From JAVBOO01 sp031550435 (GTDB taxonomy: Bacteria > Bacillota > Clostridia > Lachnospirales > WRAX01): a DNA stretch of 45,074 nucleotides. The stretch lies in NCBI GenBank assembly GCA_031550435.1, contig JAVBOO010000019.1, positions 1 through 45,074 of the forward strand, given 5' to 3'. The number at the start of each line of letters is the position of its first letter. The first letter of the stretch is position 1. The translations under genes were made by a program, and so were the position numbers. Of this stretch, positions 6,293 through 15,163 are shown piece after piece. The notes below the pieces were generated by a model that saw only the letters and a list, made by a program, of their open reading frames with translations, was not told where the DNA came from and ran no database searches.

Positions 6293-7378
6293 GTGATTAG
6301 CATAGAAAATGAACCCGGATTTTTACAAAAATTGCTTAGAGAATCCCACAAGTTGCACGGGACGGACTTGCATCTGTGCCCCGGAAGCAAGCCGCTGATA
6401 AGAATAAACGGCGGCCTTACGGAAATGCCGAATACGGAAATGGTATCCCCCGCTATAGTCAACGAGATAATAGATGATATACTGGATGAGAGAAGAAAGA
6501 AAATTCTTTTGAAAGACCGCGCGCTGGATTTTTCGTTTTCCAAACCCGGCCTCGGCAGATTCAGAGCAAACGCTTATTCGCAAAGAGGAACCTATGCTCT
6601 CGCAATCCGAATGCTTCCGTTCGATATCCCGGTTTTTAATACCCTTGGGCTTCCGCAAGCGGTTGAGTCGTTCATACACAGAACAAAAGGCCTTTTCCTT
6701 GTTACAGGCTCGACGGGAAGCGGAAAATCAACCACACTCGCCAGTCTCTTGAATCTTTTGAACGAGACGTATAATTACCACGTAATAACGATCGAGGATC
6801 CTATCGAATACCTTCACAAGCATAAAAAAAGTTTAATTACGCAAAGAGAAATCGGCGAAGATGCCGACTCATTTGCGAGCGCTCTCCGCTCCGCGCTCAG
6901 AGAAGATCCTGATGTCATAATGGTCGGAGAGATGCGAGACCCGGAGACGATTTCTATAGCAATGACCGCCGCTGAAACGGGTCACCTCGTGCTTTCGACG
7001 CTGCATACGATCGGAGCTGCAAAAAGCATCGACAGAATAATCGACTCTTTCCCGCCTACTCAGCACAATCAGATACGCAGTCAGCTCGCTACCGTTCTCG
7101 AAGGTGTCGTTTCGCAGCACTTGCTTCCGCGAAAGGACGGTAACGGGCTCGTAGCCGCTTCCGAGGTGATGTTTTCAAACCCTGCGGTAAGAAATCTTAT
7201 AAGAGAAGGAAAGCATTTTCAGATTGCCAGCATAATTCAAACCGGCCAAAACAAGGGCATGCAGCTAATGGAAGCCGACCTCGCAAACCTTTGCAACAAA
7301 GGGATTATCGGCAGAGAAGAAACGATACTTGCCGCTCAGGATCAACAGCTGCTCATGCAGTTTCTGGGGCGCAAATAG
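6293..7378 (+). CDS. pilT: Type IV pilus retraction ATPase PilT
   Basis: 361 aa hexameric secretion-type ATPase that powers pilus retraction at the cytoplasmic face. Walker A GSTGSGKST (139-147), Asp box TIEDPIE (166-172), Walker B region PDVIMVGE (206-213), His box GHLVLSTLHT (230-239) and the PilT-specific AVRNLIRE (298-305). There is no N-terminal extension and no zinc tetracysteine motif, so it is not PilB. The start is uncertain: GTG 6293 lies inside AAAAGGTGATT, which itself looks like a ribosome binding site. First gene of a tight operon (9 bases before pilC). Confidence 0.93.
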   Translation: MISIENEPGFLQKLLRESHKLHGTDLHLCPGSKPLIRINGGLTEMPNTEMVSPAIVNEIIDDILDERRKKILLKDRALDFSFSKPGLGRFRANAYSQRGTYALAIRMLPFDIPVFNTLGLPQAVESFIHRTKGLFLVTGSTGSGKSTTLASLLNLLNETYNYHVITIEDPIEYLHKHKKSLITQREIGEDADSFASALRSALREDPDVIMVGEMRDPETISIAMTAAETGHLVLSTLHTIGAAKSIDRIIDSFPPTQHNQIRSQLATVLEGVVSQHLLPRKDGNGLVAASEVMFSNPAVRNLIREGKHFQIASIIQTGQNKGMQLMEADLANLCNKGIIGREETILAAQDQQLLMQFLGRK

Positions 7379-7387
7379 GAGGATTAC

Positions 7388-8587
7388 ATGAAGACCTATG
7401 TTTACAGGGCATATAACAAAGACGGAATAAGGTTCGGCGGCAGCTTGAAGGCCGAATCCGAGCAGTCAGCCATTAAACATATCGAGAGCAAAAATCTCGA
7501 AAACCCCATTGTCTTTGAATCGGAGACAAAATATACAATAAGACGTTATAGGCTCGTCGGCCCAAAAGAGCTTTCGATTTTCTGCCGCCAGATGTCTGTT
7601 ATGTTCTCTTCCGAAATAACGCTTTCAGAAGGCGTAAAGCTTCTTGCTGAACAAGCGGAAAACAAAAACCTGAAAACCGCTCTTTCCGAAATTTCCGACC
7701 ACATGGACAAAGCGACGACGTTTGCCGAAGCCGCCTGCATGTATCCGCATATATTCGGAACGTATCTGACAAGTATGATCAGCATCGGCGAAGAAAGCGG
7801 GAGTCTCGATACAGTATTCTCCGAGATGGCGTCGTACTTTGGGAAAGACGACAAAGTCAGGAGAAGGCTCCGTTCCGCTATAACGTATCCTGCTGTCTTG
7901 ACGGTGTTGATGACTGCAATAATCCTGTTTCTGATTCTGAAAATACTCCCGATGTTCGGCGACCTTCTCGAAAGCATGGGGAGCGAGTCAACGGGCTTGA
8001 CGAGCATCGTCCTTGCAGTGAGCGCGTTTTTCTCGATGTACCTTTGGGTAATACTCGGAGCCGCCACCGTTATCGTTATACTCGTAATATTGTTTCTGCG
8101 AAGCGGTAAAGGCATTATCTGGCTCGATAAACGCAAATTGACGTTTCCCGTGGCAAGATACGTTTATACAAGGCTAATAACCGCAAAATTTGCGAGAAGC
8201 CTTGCGATACTCCTAAAAAGCGGCATACAGCTTTTAAACGCTCTCGACGAGGTTTCGATACTGATTGATAATAAGTACCTTGACGGAAAGTTTGCAAAGG
8301 TAATCGAAGACGTCAGAGGCGGCACAAAACTTTCCGAAGCCGTCACCTCACTCGGCATTTTCCCCGGTCTGTTTGTCAAAATGATAATAGTCGGCGAAAG
8401 CACGGGCAGGATAGACGAAATGCTTTCCCGCTCCGCAGGCGTTTTTGACAGCGAGGTTGACGAAGCGATAGAAAAACTGACGCTCATGGTTGAACCTTTG
8501 CTGATAATAGTACTTTCTGTTGTTGTAGGTACAATTCTTGTTTCGGTTATGCTTCCTATGATCTCCGTAATGAATTCTATAGGCTGA
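7388..8587 (+). CDS. pilC: Type IV pilus inner-membrane platform protein PilC (T2SSF family)
   Basis: 399 aa integral membrane platform that couples the ATPase to pilus assembly or retraction. Two repeated T2SSF domains: FCRQMSVMFSSEITLSEGVK (about 66-85) and FARSLAILLKSGIQLLNALD (about 267-286), each followed by GTYLTSMISIGEESGSL- or GLFVKMIIVGESTGRI-type motifs. Three membrane helices near 165-190, 210-235 and 370-395. Length is typical. ATG at 7388 follows AGGAGG. It overlaps neither neighbour but is part of the pilT operon. Confidence 0.93.
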   Translation: MKTYVYRAYNKDGIRFGGSLKAESEQSAIKHIESKNLENPIVFESETKYTIRRYRLVGPKELSIFCRQMSVMFSSEITLSEGVKLLAEQAENKNLKTALSEISDHMDKATTFAEAACMYPHIFGTYLTSMISIGEESGSLDTVFSEMASYFGKDDKVRRRLRSAITYPAVLTVLMTAIILFLILKILPMFGDLLESMGSESTGLTSIVLAVSAFFSMYLWVILGAATVIVILVILFLRSGKGIIWLDKRKLTFPVARYVYTRLITAKFARSLAILLKSGIQLLNALDEVSILIDNKYLDGKFAKVIEDVRGGTKLSEAVTSLGIFPGLFVKMIIVGESTGRIDEMLSRSAGVFDSEVDEAIEKLTLMVEPLLIIVLSVVVGTILVSVMLPMISVMNSIG

Positions 8588-8609
8588 AATGCCTGTTCCG
8601 GGTGATATT

Positions 8610-8933
8610 ATGAAATTTAACTTAGATGTAAAGCTTATAGGAACTATTTCTTTTACTCTTCTTTTGACGTTTATCGTTGCTTTTATATTCGGTTCGATGA
8701 TCAAGTACAGCGAAAACACCGAGAGCGGACAAGCGGAAAAAGCAAAAGAAGCTGTCAGAAATGCTGCGATACAGTGCTACGCTCTCGAAGGCAGCTATCC
8801 GAAAAGCATTGAGTATCTTGCCGATAAATACGGTGTCATATTGGATAGAGACAAATATATTTATTATTATGAATGTCAGATTTCCAATATAATGCCTGAT
8901 ATTATCGTCATGCCGAAAAATACGGGCAAATAG
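8610..8933 (+). CDS. Pilin-like protein with N-terminal membrane helix
   Basis: 107 aa from ATG 8610 (ribosome binding site GGGTGA); an ATG at 8589 is possible but poorly served. N-terminal hydrophobic helix about 7-32 (LIGTISFTLLLTFIVAFIFG) and a soluble domain with the pseudopilin-like pattern QCYALEGSYPKSIEYLADKY. It lacks a recognisable type III cleavage motif (G-FTxxE), so it may stay membrane-anchored rather than be processed by a prepilin peptidase. It is in the pil operon between pilC and a DUF4860 gene. Confidence 0.75.
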   Translation: MKFNLDVKLIGTISFTLLLTFIVAFIFGSMIKYSENTESGQAEKAKEAVRNAAIQCYALEGSYPKSIEYLADKYGVILDRDKYIYYYECQISNIMPDIIVMPKNTGK

Positions 8934-8946
8934 AAGGAGGACAGGC

Positions 8947-9486
8947 TTGAAAAGCTCAAAGCATATTAAAGGCAATTCGCAGGTCGAGCTTGTAATGGTT
9001 ATGACGCTGCTGATACTTTTCGGCGTAACCGTTTTCACTCTTATTGCCGCCGGAAGCAACGCTCAGGCAAAACTCATAGCAAACAAGAACTCACAGACCG
9101 ATGCGAGGGTTGCCGTGTCGTATCTGAACGTTAAAATCAGGCAAAACGACACCGGAAATATTGTCGTTAAACCTTGCCCCGTTTCCGGCGAAAGCGCGCT
9201 GCTCATACAAACTCGCGGAGATGACAGTTACGATACTTGGGTCTACTTTTTTGACGGCATGATTTACGAATTTATCGGTCTTGCAGGCGAAGAACCTTCC
9301 GTAGACCTTAGCGTCGGTATTATAGCTGCGAACGATCTGACGTTTGAATACGATCCCGGCACGGAACGCATAAGCGCTGAAGTCTTTTACGATTATGCCG
9401 GCACAGAAAGATCTGTCAGCCTTACCCTAAATCTGAGGTCCGGCAAAACCGTGCACAGTCCGGCCGCTTCGGAGGAAACACCATGA
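8947..9486 (+). CDS. DUF4860-type minor pilin-like protein
   Basis: 179 aa from TTG 8947 after GGAGG. The N-terminus KGNSQVELVMVMTLLILFGV resembles a class III signal (G then NSQVE, with Glu at +5) followed by a hydrophobic helix, so it may be a processed minor pilin. The rest is beta-rich (for example YDTWVYFFDGMIYEF). DUF4860 proteins are known from clostridial type IV pilus clusters; their exact function is unknown. The stop codon overlaps the next start by 4 bases (ATGA), which suggests coupled translation. Confidence 0.72.
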   Translation: MKSSKHIKGNSQVELVMVMTLLILFGVTVFTLIAAGSNAQAKLIANKNSQTDARVAVSYLNVKIRQNDTGNIVVKPCPVSGESALLIQTRGDDSYDTWVYFFDGMIYEFIGLAGEEPSVDLSVGIIAANDLTFEYDPGTERISAEVFYDYAGTERSVSLTLNLRSGKTVHSPAASEETP

Positions 9487-9974
9487 TGAAATCGGTAAAA
9501 ATGCAAAAAGGTTTTACGCTGATGGAAATAGTTCTTTCCGTTGCGATTATAGCGATTATCAGCCTTTTTATACTTCAATTTTTCGTTGTGTCGTCAAACG
9601 CAAACAAAAAAGCTCAAAATACGGACACCGCCTCCTCTAAGGCTCAAGAAGCGATTGAGCTCTTAAAAAGCGTCGGCTATGACGAAATATTTGAACAGAA
9701 ACTTTTCGAACACGCGAAAATAATCGACTTTAAGGATTCTTTGGACGACGAGATTATTCTTTACTACGACAAAAACTGGAAATACATGCCGTATTCGGAA
9801 ACCTCAAGCGCAGCTTTTGTCATGCGCATCACTTTTGGCTCCGGCGAAAAGCACAAAAGCTCGTCCGACGACAGCAATAAACTTGTAAAGCTGGATGTTA
9901 CGGTTAGAGATACAAGCTACCCGGGCGGCAAGGATATCCTCGTGCATTACGAGACCTATAAATTTTACCGGTGA
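9483..9974 (+). CDS. Type IV prepilin-like protein (minor pilin)
   Basis: 163 aa with a clear class III signal: MMKSVKMQKG then FTLMEIVLSVAIIAIISLFI, with Glu at +5 and a 20-residue hydrophobic helix. A prepilin peptidase would cut after the Gly. The soluble part has no cysteine pair and no recognised fold. It is the only protein in the operon with a canonical FTLxE site, so it needs a prepilin peptidase that is not encoded in this window. Starts inside the DUF4860 stop codon. Confidence 0.85.
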   Translation: MMKSVKMQKGFTLMEIVLSVAIIAIISLFILQFFVVSSNANKKAQNTDTASSKAQEAIELLKSVGYDEIFEQKLFEHAKIIDFKDSLDDEIILYYDKNWKYMPYSETSSAAFVMRITFGSGEKHKSSSDDSNKLVKLDVTVRDTSYPGGKDILVHYETYKFYR

Positions 9975-9983
9975 GGAGGAGCC

Positions 9984-10688
9984 ATGCGAAATTTCAAAAC
10001 GAAAACAGAAAAAAACGAACGCGGCGCAACCTCTGTGCTCGTGATTTTTATGGTTATAGTGCTCGTAACCCTCGGGGCGTTTTCGATTGCTGCGGCAAAC
10101 GTGAATTTAAGGTTTGCGCGCAAAGCAACGTTATGGAATTCTGTTTACTATAAACTTGACGGGCAAGGTGAAATTTATGCTTTTGTTACAAATCGATTAC
10201 TTGGCGATTCTGAGTATAAAGCTCTCAAATATCTGACCGATAAACTATATACGAGAGAAACAAGCTCCGATATACCGAACAACATTCAGAAGAAGCTTTA
10301 CGACACCTTCCGCGGCGAAGCTTTGTCCGAAGAGTTTCTTACCGAGGCGTTCGGAACTGTTTTTATGTTCTATGCTTCCAACGATTTGACAAAGCTTGCT
10401 TCCGATTACGCAAGCAATAAGGTTTCGTTCTTGACAGATGCCGACGGCGGTATATATGAGCTGGCAACGTCCGTAACTTTTATTTCGGAAGAGAATCCCG
10501 ACTGTAATCTTGATGTCGAACTTCTCATAACCGCCCCAAAATACAACTTTAGCACTGATGGGCAAAATTTTACCCATGAAAAGCTCCCGGAATCGAGCAG
10601 CTTTGATATCACAAGGTGGACTGAGCGCCAGATCCAATCGGGTGACAGCGGCGAAATAAAGCTCTGGGATGGAAATATAGAGCATTGA
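9984..10688 (+). CDS. PilX-like membrane-anchored protein of the pil operon
   Basis: 234 aa, last gene of the operon, ATG at 9984 after GGAGGAGCC. N-terminus RGATSVLVIFMVIVLVTLGA is a membrane helix (about 16-40) resembling PilX-type minor pilins (often RGATLLVV). It lacks Glu at +5, so processing is uncertain. The rest is soluble and not recognised. By position it should be a pilus or pseudopilus tip or minor subunit; this is inference. Confidence 0.65.
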   Translation: MRNFKTKTEKNERGATSVLVIFMVIVLVTLGAFSIAAANVNLRFARKATLWNSVYYKLDGQGEIYAFVTNRLLGDSEYKALKYLTDKLYTRETSSDIPNNIQKKLYDTFRGEALSEEFLTEAFGTVFMFYASNDLTKLASDYASNKVSFLTDADGGIYELATSVTFISEENPDCNLDVELLITAPKYNFSTDGQNFTHEKLPESSSFDITRWTERQIQSGDSGEIKLWDGNIEH

Positions 10689-10777
10689 TATCGACATGTT
10701 ATCGGTTTTGCTCTAAATTGTAACATATTTGGTTTATTATTGAATCACGGTAATACTGTTCCAAGGAGGTTATTATT

Positions 10778-11575
10778 ATGAAACGTTTCTTTACGGCAGC
10801 ATTGACATTAGCTCTCAGCTTTTCGATCTGCACTGCGGTATTCGCCGCCCCCAAGTGGGACCAGACCAATATCGCAAAAGGCTATTTTTCACTCACATAT
10901 GACGGTGATCTGAGCAAGATCGTTAAGGTATATATACAAAAGGAAGGGACAACCAACTACGATATTTTCGCGGTTAATTCGAACACCCCCGTGAACTTCC
11001 CCGTTGAGCTCGGAGATGGGAACTATACCGTTTCCCTGCTCCAAAACGTTTCGGGTGACAGCTACAGAAAGCTCGAATCTTTCAAGTTTGCATACAAAGA
11101 AGATACTGCTGTCAGAGACAGGTTCCTTGTTCCAAACGCCTACATAGACTACAACAAGGATATGAAGTTCCTGAAATACTACTCAACCGTTTACGAGAAA
11201 CTGTCATCGACAAACGATAAAGTAAGAAAATTTTACGACGACGTTGTTCATGACTATAGCTATGACACGGATAAGGCAGCAAAAATCCCCGCCGGCTATG
11301 TTCCGGTTATCGATAAGACTTTTGACGCAAAAAAAGGCATATGCTCGGATTATTCGACACTTGTTTCGGGTTACCTCAGAAGCATTGGCGTTCCGACAAA
11401 GCTTATTATGGGCTATAATCCGGAAATCACAGAATACCATGCATGGAACGAAATATACGTTGACGGAAAATGGGTAGCGATCGACGCAACATACGACTCG
11501 GCATATGTCCGCGCAAATATGCCCTACACGATGGAAAAAGACGGTTCGAAATTTAAAGTTGTAAAATCCTATTAA
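10778..11575 (+). CDS. Secreted transglutaminase-like domain protein
   Basis: 265 aa with a signal peptide (MKRFFTAALTLALSFSICTA, cleavage near AVFAA). The C-terminal half is a transglutaminase-like cysteine protease fold: GICSDYS with Cys189, EYHAWNEIY with His221, and WVAIDATYD with Asp236 make a complete catalytic triad. Bacterial members cross-link or cleave cell-wall or surface proteins; the substrate is unknown. ATG at 10778 follows AAGGAGG. It stands alone between the pil operon and spoVT. Confidence 0.87.
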   Translation: MKRFFTAALTLALSFSICTAVFAAPKWDQTNIAKGYFSLTYDGDLSKIVKVYIQKEGTTNYDIFAVNSNTPVNFPVELGDGNYTVSLLQNVSGDSYRKLESFKFAYKEDTAVRDRFLVPNAYIDYNKDMKFLKYYSTVYEKLSSTNDKVRKFYDDVVHDYSYDTDKAAKIPAGYVPVIDKTFDAKKGICSDYSTLVSGYLRSIGVPTKLIMGYNPEITEYHAWNEIYVDGKWVAIDATYDSAYVRANMPYTMEKDGSKFKVVKSY

Positions 11576-11820
11576 CCAAGTTAAAATAGCGCCGATACAT
11601 TATTGTACATTATCATATACTGTTGTCTCCACGCCATCCTCTTTTATCACACAAAAGCGTTACTCAGGAGGCATAAATATATGCAGCTGTGAATAAAACA
11701 GCCTCCTATGTTTAATACTATTATTTGAGAGCAATTATTTATTCGCTTTAAATAGTCTCGTTACGTTAATTCGAAACGATGTGATAATGTATACATGTAA
11801 CTATATAGAGGAGGAGTATT

Positions 11821-12366
11821 TTGAAAGCTACCGGTATTGTCAGAAGGATAGATGATCTTGGAAGGGTAGTAATACCGAAAGAAATTAGAAGAACACTTAG
11901 GATCCGCGAGGGAGATCCGCTGGAGATATTCACAGACAGAGAAGGAGAGATTATTCTCAAGAAATATTCTCCGATCGGTGAACTCGGTGCCTTCGCTAAA
12001 GAATATACAGAAAGCCTCGCACAAACCGCAGGTCATATCACTTGTATCGTCGATAAAGACCAAATCATCGCGGTATCAGGCGGAGCAAAGCGCGATTTTC
12101 TCGAAAAGCACATAAGCCCCGCTCTTGAAAAAACTATTAATTCACGTACGACGCTTATCGCTTCCCGCAACGACTCAGGTTTTGTTCCCGTTTTCGAGGA
12201 AGAAGCCGAGGGAATGTACAATCATCAGCTTATAATGCCTATTATTTCAGAAGGCGATGTGCTCGGAGCGATTATGTTCCTTTCGGGCGACAAAAAAATG
12301 GGCGATGTCGAAAGCAAGCTTGCCCAAACAGCCGCCGGCTTCCTCGGCAAACAAATGGAGCAATAA
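11821..12366 (+). CDS. spoVT: Stage V sporulation protein T
   Basis: 181 aa. AbrB-type swapped-hairpin DNA-binding domain at the N-terminus (MKATGIVRRIDDLGRVVIPK, then LRIREGDPLEIF) and a C-terminal GAF-like domain (about 55-180). In Bacillus SpoVT tunes forespore sigma-G genes. TTG start at 11821 with AGAGGAGGAG upstream. Presence shows a spore former. A terminator follows at 12383. No clear sigma-G-type promoter could be assigned in the 245-base gap before it, which instead holds an AGGAGGC/GCCTCCT inverted repeat at about 11668-11709. Confidence 0.95.
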   Translation: MKATGIVRRIDDLGRVVIPKEIRRTLRIREGDPLEIFTDREGEIILKKYSPIGELGAFAKEYTESLAQTAGHITCIVDKDQIIAVSGGAKRDFLEKHISPALEKTINSRTTLIASRNDSGFVPVFEEEAEGMYNHQLIMPIISEGDVLGAIMFLSGDKKMGDVESKLAQTAAGFLGKQMEQ

Positions 12367-12382
12367 GCAAGCACCAAACATC

Positions 12383-12414
12383 AAGAACTGCCGGCATAGC
12401 CTGCGGTTCTTTTT
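12383..12414 (+). terminator. Terminator after spoVT
   Basis: AAGAACTGC (12383-12391) pairs with GCGGTTCTT (12403-12411, one G-T wobble), followed by TTTATT. Confidence 0.75.
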
Positions 12415-12493
12415 ATTGCCCCCGGTTTTATTTTTTCAGAATAGCCGCCTGACCTCGCGCCCTACTTGAGTTATCAAAAACAAACCGGTATAC

Positions 12494-12502
12494 TGATATA
12501 AT
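12494..12502 (+). promoter_or_regulatory. Candidate extended -10 promoter before the yibE/F operon
   Basis: TGATATAAT has the TGnTATAAT form; no good -35 is visible at 16-18 bases. The start of the operon is about 230 bases further on, with repeat A4 between. Confidence 0.33.
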
Positions 12503-12530
12503 TAAGGAGAAAAGTGAGCCCTACGAATTT

Positions 12531-12658
12531 ATTACCGCGGAAGTTAGATACCGCATTAAATACTTACGCGGTTACTCGTGCCGAGCAGACGCGTTTCTGC
12601 GTCTTAGTGAGGGAACAACAAAATATAGCGGTTTCCTATATTTTGTTGCCGAAGTAAC
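12531..12658 (+). repeat. Family A palindromic repeat, copy A4 (full form)
   Basis: Begins ATTACCGCGGAAGTTAGATA and ends TTTGTTGCCGAAGTAAC. Contains a GCGG/CCGC hairpin at the left and a 13-bp stem CAACAAAATATAG/CTATATTTTGTTG (12616-12628 with 12636-12648) at the right. Confidence 0.85.
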
Positions 12659-12734
12659 AGCACCGCGAAAACAATAAAACAGTGCCAAATTTTGACGTTA
12701 GACTGTAAACTCAAGGTTTATAACGGGAGATAAT

Positions 12735-13910
12735 ATGAGCAAACTTGCCGCAGCTTTAAAAAACGAATTGCCGAAACTTATCGTAATTGCCGCAGCCGTG
12801 ATAATTTCAATTGCCGCGGTGCTGTTTTCCGGGTTTTTAGAGCTTAAGCCCGATGAAGACAAATACTCGGTATACAGGGGAAAAGTTTTAACCGTAGATA
12901 ATTCCGACCTGTCCTCCGATGTATATGCACCCGATTTAATGATAGGTAATCAGCAGCTGTCTGTCAGGATACTTACCGGGAAGTATAAAAACTCTGAATT
13001 TGCCGTGATAAACCCTATAAGCAGACTTTTCCCCGTAACCGCGGAAGAAGGTTCGACCATGCTTTTTCGCATTCGCGAGGATAGCGGTGCTTTCTTGGAT
13101 ATCGATATGTACGGCTATGACAGGGCTAATGTCGTATATCTTTTTGTAGGGCTGTTTCTGGCCGTGCTTATAGTTGTCGGACGTAAAAAGGGCTTTTATG
13201 CGATTGTTTCATTAGCCTTCACAGTCGTTATGGTTATCTATTTTATGATACCGCTGATAATGGCCGGCGTTAACCCTATCACGGCCGCCGTTCTGACATC
13301 AGCGCTTACAACAGTAGTGACCATACTGCTTGTCAGCGGTTTTAACAGGAAGTCAACCGCCGCTATTGCCGGAATAATTGCCGGAGTTGGAATCGCCGGC
13401 ATTATAAGCTACGCTGTAGGCTTCTTCGGTCACTTGTCCGGTTTAAACCTGCATGAAGCGGAAGAGATGCTTTTCCTTGCGAGGGAGTACGGATTAAATG
13501 TTGCCGACATGCTTTTCTGCGGCATAATAATATCATCGCTCGGAGCTGTTATGGACGTCGGAATGTCTATAGCCTCAGCTGTGTTTGAGGTACACTCCGC
13601 CAACCCGAGTTTAAAAGCCGGGCAGCTGTACAAAAGCGGGATGAACGTCGGCAGAGATGTTATGGGCACTATGTCAAACACACTGATACTGGCATTTGCC
13701 GGCGGCTCGCTCAATACAATTATACTTATAATACTGTACCGTCTGCCGTATATCAGACTCGTAAACTTAAACCTGCTCGGATTGGAGCTTCTGAGAGGTA
13801 TCTCAGGCAGTATCGGAATAATACTGACCGTACCCATAACGGCCGTTACAGCAGCGATTTTAGCACACGCTGTATTTAAAAAGGAGCCCAAAAATGAGAA
13901 GAAAAGATAG
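12735..13910 (+). CDS. YibE/F family membrane protein
   Basis: 391 aa multi-pass membrane protein; one N-terminal helix (about 14-36), an extracytoplasmic beta-rich domain (about 40-130) and roughly seven more helices. Family motifs GAVMDVGMSIASA and GRDVMGTMSNTLILAFAGG are intact. Function of YibE/F is not established; transport is presumed from topology. ATG 12735 follows GGGAGAT. Its 3' end overlaps the next gene by 17 bases. Confidence 0.9.
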   Translation: MSKLAAALKNELPKLIVIAAAVIISIAAVLFSGFLELKPDEDKYSVYRGKVLTVDNSDLSSDVYAPDLMIGNQQLSVRILTGKYKNSEFAVINPISRLFPVTAEEGSTMLFRIREDSGAFLDIDMYGYDRANVVYLFVGLFLAVLIVVGRKKGFYAIVSLAFTVVMVIYFMIPLIMAGVNPITAAVLTSALTTVVTILLVSGFNRKSTAAIAGIIAGVGIAGIISYAVGFFGHLSGLNLHEAEEMLFLAREYGLNVADMLFCGIIISSLGAVMDVGMSIASAVFEVHSANPSLKAGQLYKSGMNVGRDVMGTMSNTLILAFAGGSLNTIILIILYRLPYIRLVNLNLLGLELLRGISGSIGIILTVPITAVTAAILAHAVFKKEPKNEKKR

Positions 13911-14364
13911 GGAAATCTCTGATATCAACTCCATCGTAGAAATCTTGAATAAATGCGAAGTTTTAAGGCTCGGACTTTCCGAGGATAACCGTCCGTATAT
14001 TGTTCCGATGAATTTCGGCTTTGAGTTTACCGGTAAAATCACGATATACCTTCACTGCGCCAAAGCAGGTAAGAAACTCGATATTATCGCAAAAAATCCC
14101 TCGGCCTGTTTTGAGGCCGAAAGCATTGCCGAGGTTATACACAGCGACGACGGCTGCTCATACTCAATGAGATATGAAAGCGTTATAGGCTTCGGAAACA
14201 TCACTTTAGTAAGCGACTATGCCGAAAAACTGCATGCCCTTAACCTTCTCCTGGCGCATTACGCCAAAGATAAAACGTTTGTGTTCCCGGAAAACGTCGT
14301 CAACTCCATTGCCATTCTGAGGCTTGATATTGACGAAGTTACGGGAAAAGGAGCGCATCTATAA
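13894..14364 (+). CDS. Pyridoxamine 5'-phosphate oxidase-like flavin-binding protein
   Basis: 156 aa split-barrel protein of the PNPOx-like/NimA-like family that binds FMN or a related cofactor. Begins MRRKDREI (family hallmark), then LGLSEDNRPYIVPMNFGFE (about 26-45), YLHCAKAGKKLDII and SVIGFGNITLV. The substrate is unknown; relatives are linked to nitroimidazole reduction. Start ATG 13894 lies inside the end of yibE/F, and AAAAAGGAG precedes it. The next gene begins directly after the stop. Confidence 0.85.
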   Translation: MRRKDREISDINSIVEILNKCEVLRLGLSEDNRPYIVPMNFGFEFTGKITIYLHCAKAGKKLDIIAKNPSACFEAESIAEVIHSDDGCSYSMRYESVIGFGNITLVSDYAEKLHALNLLLAHYAKDKTFVFPENVVNSIAILRLDIDEVTGKGAHL

Positions 14365-14895
14365 ATGAAAACTCTGATTTTTGAAAAGGCTGAGGCCGTA
14401 ACCGAGCATGAAATCCGTCAGTTTGCAGAAGAGTTTATGCTCAACGGCGAAAGCACGATAAACGGCTCCTGCGGGTTGCTACGCCATGGAGAGGCAGAAA
14501 AGTGGAAAGAGTATGTTGAAAAAGTCGAACAAAATCTTATTGCCGACAGACTTCAATCAACCGTTTTCTTTTCCCGCCTCAGCGACACCGGAAAAATCGC
14601 CGGGATCGTCGATATAAGGCACAGACTGAACACGGAACAATACCACAACGGACATATCGGACTCTCCGTCGTCCCGTCCGAAAGAAATAAAGGCATAGGG
14701 AAGCTCCTTGTCGAAAAAGGAATACAATTTTTGGCGGAACTAGGTGAAACTGAAAACGTAGTAATTACTTGTGATGAAGACAATATTTTTTCAAAAAAGA
14801 TGATAGAATCGTGCGGATTTACGTTCGAAAGCATTTTCACCGAACCGCACGGAAACAGGATACTTATTTACTCAATTAAAATTCGGAGGCAGTAA
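14365..14895 (+). CDS. GNAT family N-acetyltransferase
   Basis: 176 aa; transfers an acetyl group from acetyl-CoA to an unknown amine. The acetyl-CoA-binding motif A is GLSVVPSERNKGIGKLLVEK (about 99-118), followed by the VVITCDEDN and KKMIESCGF motifs typical of the fold. Starts directly after the previous stop and ends overlapping rqcP (TAATG), so it is translated as part of the operon. Confidence 0.88.
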   Translation: MKTLIFEKAEAVTEHEIRQFAEEFMLNGESTINGSCGLLRHGEAEKWKEYVEKVEQNLIADRLQSTVFFSRLSDTGKIAGIVDIRHRLNTEQYHNGHIGLSVVPSERNKGIGKLLVEKGIQFLAELGETENVVITCDEDNIFSKKMIESCGFTFESIFTEPHGNRILIYSIKIRRQ

Positions 14896-15137
14896 TGAGA
14901 CTTGACAAATATCTGACCGTATCAAGGCTGATAAAACGACGCACAATATCAAACGAGGCCTGTGATGCCGGCAGAGTTACGATAAACGGAAAAGTAGCGA
15001 GAGCTTCGCAGGACGTTAAAATAAACGATCTTATAGAAATACGCTTCGGCGACAAACTGACGAGAGTTCAGGTTCTCGAGATCAGGGAGTTCACAAGAAA
15101 AGAAGAAGCCTATTCAATGTATAAAAGCCTGGAGTAA
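14895..15137 (+). CDS. rqcP: RqcP (YabO-like S4 RNA-binding protein)
   Basis: 80 aa S4-domain protein beginning MRLDKYLTVSRLIKRRTISN with the motif GRVTINGKVARASQDVK (about 31-47). This is close to Bacillus YabO/RqcP, which binds 50S subunits with RqcH and supports alanine-tail addition in ribosome quality control. HslR-like heat-shock proteins are the alternative, but length and the KEEAYSMY ending favour RqcP. ATG shares its A with the upstream stop. In Bacillus rqcP lies a few genes after spoVT; here the two are near each other but with yibE/F, a PNPOx gene and a GNAT between. Confidence 0.87.
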   Translation: MRLDKYLTVSRLIKRRTISNEACDAGRVTINGKVARASQDVKINDLIEIRFGDKLTRVQVLEIREFTRKEEAYSMYKSLE

Positions 15138-15163
15138 TCATATTATTTTCCGAAGGTGATACC

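Noticed and set aside
6293..7378. Annotation of the ATPase as PilB/GspE
   Set aside because: It lacks the N-terminal PilB domain and zinc tetracysteine and carries the PilT motif AVRNLIRE.
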